Origin: Lentzea xinjiangensis
GTDB lineage: Bacteria > Actinomycetota > Actinomycetes > Mycobacteriales > Pseudonocardiaceae
Length of the DNA stretch: 64,000 nt
Direction: 5' to 3'
Assembly (NCBI RefSeq): GCF_900110955.1
Contig: NZ_FOFR01000019.1
Span: forward strand, 62,001-126,000
Part shown: one piece after another, positions 61,109 through 64,000 of the stretch
How positions within the stretch are numbered: the stretch's first letter is position 1
Layout of the letters: every line of letters starts with the position of its first letter
The notes under the pieces: model-generated
What the model was told of the DNA's origin: nothing
The model's database searches: none
What the model saw: only the letters and a program-made list of their open reading frames with translations
Translations under genes and position numbers: made by a program

Positions 61109-63184
61109 TCACCGCCTGCCCATGCCGGACAGCGCGCTGGCCACGACCGCCATCCCGACCAGGCTGATCACCGCCGCCACACCGCCGACCGCCGGTTTCG
61201 AGAGCTGCTGGGAGTGGGCGACCGGGTGCGGAGGAGCCGGCTCGGCGGGCGCCGGCACCGGCGGGGGCGGCGGTGAGGGCTGCCGCGGGGGCGGTGGTGC
61301 TGTCACCGACGCGATCCGCACGACGGCGCTCTCGCTGATCGCCTGCCCGGCGCCCGCGCCGGACACCGTCAGCCGGGAGTTCACCGGTGCCGTGACCTGG
61401 CACGTGTAGGTGATGCGCTCGCGCGGCCGCAGGAGGGGGAACGTCCGGCGGCACGCGGCGGGCTCGCCGCCGACCCGCACGTCCCTGATCTCGTGGTCCG
61501 ACGGGTTGCCGACCGTGATCGTGACGGTGACCAGCTCGCCGTCCGCCGCGGTGTCCTTCGACCAGACGGCGGTGATGGTCAGCCGCGGGTAGACGACCAC
61601 GACCCGCAGCGAGGCGCTCGCCTCGACCCTGCCGCCGATCCGGTCGGCGGCCGTGACGGTCGCGGTCAGCGCGCCGCTCTCGTCGCCCGCCGGCGCCGTG
61701 CAGTCCACGGTGGCGGCCGCGCCGGGGTCGAGCCGGCCCTGCATCGGGGCGCATCCGCCGGCCGCGCGGGCGCTGAGGTCGTGCAGCGAGGTGTCACCGG
61801 TGTTCGTGACGGTCGTCGTGAACTTCACGGTCTGCCCCGGCAGCGCGGTCACCGGTTCCGCCGCGGTGGCCGCGTGGAGAGCCGGGTGCAGCACGTCGAC
61901 GGTGGTGGTCCTGCCCGCGGTGAGCGGGTCGCCCGCGAGACTGGTGCCGGTCGCCGTGGCGGTGGCCGGGTAGTCGTCGGCGGCGGCCGTCGACGTGCAC
62001 GTGCGGCTCGCTTTCGCGTGCGGCGCGATCGTGCCGATGCTCTGACCGCACACCGACACGTCGGCGGCCGGCGCGGCACCGGCGTTGGTGACGGTCGCGG
62101 TCTGCTGGACGCTGTCCCCGGGGTGCGCCGCCGGTGCCTCCGGCTCGACGGCCAGCGTGAGCTCGGGCAGCGGGAACGACCAGGCGACGCTCTGCACCAC
62201 GAACGCGTCGTCGTCCCTCCTGAACTGCAGTTCCGCGCTCTTCGTACCGGGTTGGAGGACGCCCTCGGCGAGGGTGAGGGTGCGCGCGTCGACGCTCATG
62301 TTGTTCGGGAGCGGGGATCCTTGCGCGGACGAGACGAAGGCGTTGCCGCCCGCGACGGACGTGCCGTTGACCAGCAGCTGGTCGCCCTCGGTCGCCCAGT
62401 CGCCCTCGTACGCGGTGACGCTGAGCTTGACCGGTCCGCCCGCGGGGTGCGTGGGCGCGATCGGCGTGGTCACGGCCGGCCGCTTCGTGGGGAGGCGGAC
62501 GTGGCCGCCGTGCACCGCGACGTGCCGCTTGGCGGGTGCCGCCGGGGTGGCGTTCGCGAACTTCCACACGACGGTCAGCGACCAGCCGCCGAAGCAGTCG
62601 AACCCCTGGGGCGCCCAGACGTTGCCGACGGTGACGTCCGGGGTCGTGAGGAGGTGCGTGACGTCGGCTTCCGCGCTGTAGAAGGCGTTGTCGGTGGACG
62701 AGAGGCCGCCAGGGTCGTCGACGGCGAAGCGGCCGGGGGCGACGCGGGTGCCGTTGAAGGTGACCGGGTCCTGCGGCCTACCGGGGGCAGCGGTGGCGTC
62801 GTCGCAGGTCGCGCTGCCCGCCCAGCCCAGCTTGGCGTAGGCGACGGTGGCCCCGGCCGGGATGCCGACCCGGGCGCTGGAGGAGTTGAACGTCGCCGGG
62901 TCGGCGTCGACGTCGGTCCACGACATGCGGTGGACGTTGTTGCGCGCCGCGGGCCCACGGCCCTTGCGGTGCATCGCGTCCACACAGGACTGCGGCGGGT
63001 ACTTGGGGTGCGGCCCGGCCTGCTCGGCCGTCGGGCAGGTCAGGACGGAGTTGCCGACGACCGCGACGTCCCCGTACACCGCCTCGTCGAACTGCGTGTG
63101 CCACACCTCGGCCGCCGCGACCGGCGGGCCCGGGGTGAACAGCGCGAGCAGCAGCACGACGGCGATGAGGGTCGGTCCACGCAT
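61109..63184 (-). CDS. large secreted DUF11/CARDB-type surface protein
   Basis: 691 residues from the ATG at 63184 with GGAGG upstream. A signal peptide ends near residue 26 (FTPGPPVAAAEVW). The N-terminal half (VWHTQFDEAVYGDVAVVGNS, FDCFGGWSLTVVWKF, NAFYSAEADVT) resembles DUF3344-like beta sandwiches. Three or so DUF11/CARDB Ig-like repeats follow (VQQTATVTNAGAAPAADVSV, VKFTTTVTNTGDTSLHDLSA, VTVTITVGNPSDHEIRDVRV). A Pro-rich stalk (PPPPRQPSPPPPPVPAPAEP), a membrane helix and a short GRR tail end the protein. It is probably a membrane-anchored adhesin-like stalk; ligand unknown. Confidence 0.8.
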   Translation of the reverse strand: MRGPTLIAVVLLLALFTPGPPVAAAEVWHTQFDEAVYGDVAVVGNSVLTCPTAEQAGPHPKYPPQSCVDAMHRKGRGPAARNNVHRMSWTDVDADPATFNSSSARVGIPAGATVAYAKLGWAGSATCDDATAAPGRPQDPVTFNGTRVAPGRFAVDDPGGLSSTDNAFYSAEADVTHLLTTPDVTVGNVWAPQGFDCFGGWSLTVVWKFANATPAAPAKRHVAVHGGHVRLPTKRPAVTTPIAPTHPAGGPVKLSVTAYEGDWATEGDQLLVNGTSVAGGNAFVSSAQGSPLPNNMSVDARTLTLAEGVLQPGTKSAELQFRRDDDAFVVQSVAWSFPLPELTLAVEPEAPAAHPGDSVQQTATVTNAGAAPAADVSVCGQSIGTIAPHAKASRTCTSTAAADDYPATATATGTSLAGDPLTAGRTTTVDVLHPALHAATAAEPVTALPGQTVKFTTTVTNTGDTSLHDLSARAAGGCAPMQGRLDPGAAATVDCTAPAGDESGALTATVTAADRIGGRVEASASLRVVVVYPRLTITAVWSKDTAADGELVTVTITVGNPSDHEIRDVRVGGEPAACRRTFPLLRPRERITYTCQVTAPVNSRLTVSGAGAGQAISESAVVRIASVTAPPPPRQPSPPPPPVPAPAEPAPPHPVAHSQQLSKPAVGGVAAVISLVGMAVVASALSGMGRR

Positions 63185-63445
63185 GCCACGCCTCCGAGTC
63201 GAGTCGGCCCAGGTTGGCATGCCTGGTGGTGGTTGTCACCGCAGGTGGAACCCCGCGCCCTCACCCTCCGTGCAAGGCCGCGGGGGTGCGGTTCTCCCGT
63301 TCGTGTCGAAGGCTGTCATCGCTGGGTCCGAAATGGACTTTCCGTGCGGCTCAGCGGACACCGATTGCTCTCGATGGGCGGGTGAGACCGCCGGGAAGCG
63401 TGGTGTTGGTGGAGAAACGGTGGCCGCTGTGGGGAGATGGAGGTC

Positions 63446-64000
63446 ATGTGGAACGTGTTGGTCATCGTTCTCGCGTCGGTGGCCCTGACCGCCGTCGCCT
63501 GTGTCCTGTTCGGACGCGCACGCGACCACGAGCAGGCCGACGACCGGGACGCCGACTCCCGCGGGTTCCTCGGCGCGGTGATCAGCGGCCTGTTCATCGT
63601 CGCGCTGGCGTTCTACGTGGTGATCGTCTGGGAGGAGAACGGCGCCGCGGCGGACAACGCCTCCCGCGAGGCCGCCGCCGTCGCGGACGCCTACTGGCAG
63701 ACGTCGGTGATGCCGCAACCACAGCGCGACCAGATCCGCGGCCTGCTCAAGGAGTACCCGAAGCTCGTCGCGGACCAGGAGTGGCCGCGGCTGCAGGCGG
63801 GGGAGTCGGACGAGCGCACGACGGAGGCGTTGAACTCGCTGCACGCCGAGGTGCTGGGCCTGCCGTCGACCCCGGACGAGGTGAAGACCGCGCGCGAACG
63901 CTCGTTGGAGCGGTTGCGCGAGATCACCGACCTGCGGCGGGACCGGCTCGACTCGGCCGGCGGACTGGACGAGACCGGCAAGCTGATGTTGATCGGCACC
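63446..64000 (+). CDS. DUF4239-like (bestrophin-like) membrane protein, 5' part
   Basis: 185 residues are visible from the ATG at 63446 (GGAG five bases upstream), and the frame leaves the window. It begins with a membrane segment (VLVIVLASVALTAVACVLFG), a charged loop (RARDHEQADDRDADSRG) and a second segment (FLGAVISGLFIVALAFYVVI VW). EENGAAADNASREAAAVADA and WPRLQAGESDERTTEALNSL follow, a pattern typical of DUF4239 proteins. The C-terminal membrane segments are beyond the window. Function unknown. Confidence 0.75.
   Translation, partial: MWNVLVIVLASVALTAVACVLFGRARDHEQADDRDADSRGFLGAVISGLFIVALAFYVVIVWEENGAAADNASREAAAVADAYWQTSVMPQPQRDQIRGLLKEYPKLVADQEWPRLQAGESDERTTEALNSLHAEVLGLPSTPDEVKTARERSLERLREITDLRRDRLDSAGGLDETGKLMLIGT

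Overview
The window reads as chromosome of a filamentous, high-GC actinomycete, most likely Pseudonocardiaceae (Lentzea/Saccharothrix-like). The inference rests on strongly GC-biased third codon positions, frequent GTG starts, many 4-base ATGA/GTGA gene overlaps, an SsgA-family sporulation protein, an F420-type LLM oxidoreductase, ECF sigma/anti-sigma pairs and STAS/SpoIIE regulators. No rRNA, tRNA or CRISPR array was found. The species call is inference only.

Left part (1-27.5 kb) is accessory in character: cell-surface proteins, stress regulators and decaying genes. It opens with a sortase fragment, a sortase-anchored CHRD protein and a fasciclin gene. A TrkA-N protein, an RskA-type anti-sigma factor and a broken PEP-mutase-family gene follow. 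Two secreted proteins come next, one a large Gly/Asn/Ser repeat protein, then an ECF sigma/anti-sigma pair and a DUF4394 protein. From 10 to 20.5 kb there are an esterase, a STAS protein, a DUF5753 fragment, a second CHRD gene, a desaturase, another ECF sigma flanked by an intact gene and its decayed copy, small membrane proteins and an HTH regulator. From 21 to 27 kb there are an isochorismatase fusion, a MerR regulator divergent from a 57-residue Cys-rich protein, a radical-SAM gene cut by an inverted repeat, a P-type ATPase remnant, a GAF-SpoIIE/STAS pair and an HNH remnant. At least six genes here carry a frameshift, several within short C/G runs.

Middle part (27.5-44 kb) is metabolic and intact. 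It encodes a lysine (beta-lysine) degradation route: a KamA-type aminomutase (minus strand), then kdd - amidohydrolase - kamD - kamE - kal on the plus strand. kamA and kdd share an upstream GTGAAGATATC element. Between them lie fxsA, a GNAT gene, an ssgA-like gene, an LLM oxidoreductase and a GH13 enzyme. A GntR regulator follows, then a coupled operon of acyl-CoA dehydrogenase, ATP-grasp acyl-CoA synthetase and a ThDP-dependent 2-oxoacid decarboxylase.

Right part (44-64 kb) begins with a 1,696-residue NACHT-HEAT protein carrying an N-terminal RHIM-like amyloid-type motif, a candidate prokaryotic NLR immune receptor. Then come a secreted DUF4360-like protein, a compact Rho paralog, a divergent permease/amino-acid dehydrogenase pair, a DUF418 protein, a two-component system, a DUF1062 protein overlapping a UvrA-like ABC protein, a GNAT gene, an EF-hand protein, a large surface protein and the start of a DUF4239-like membrane protein.
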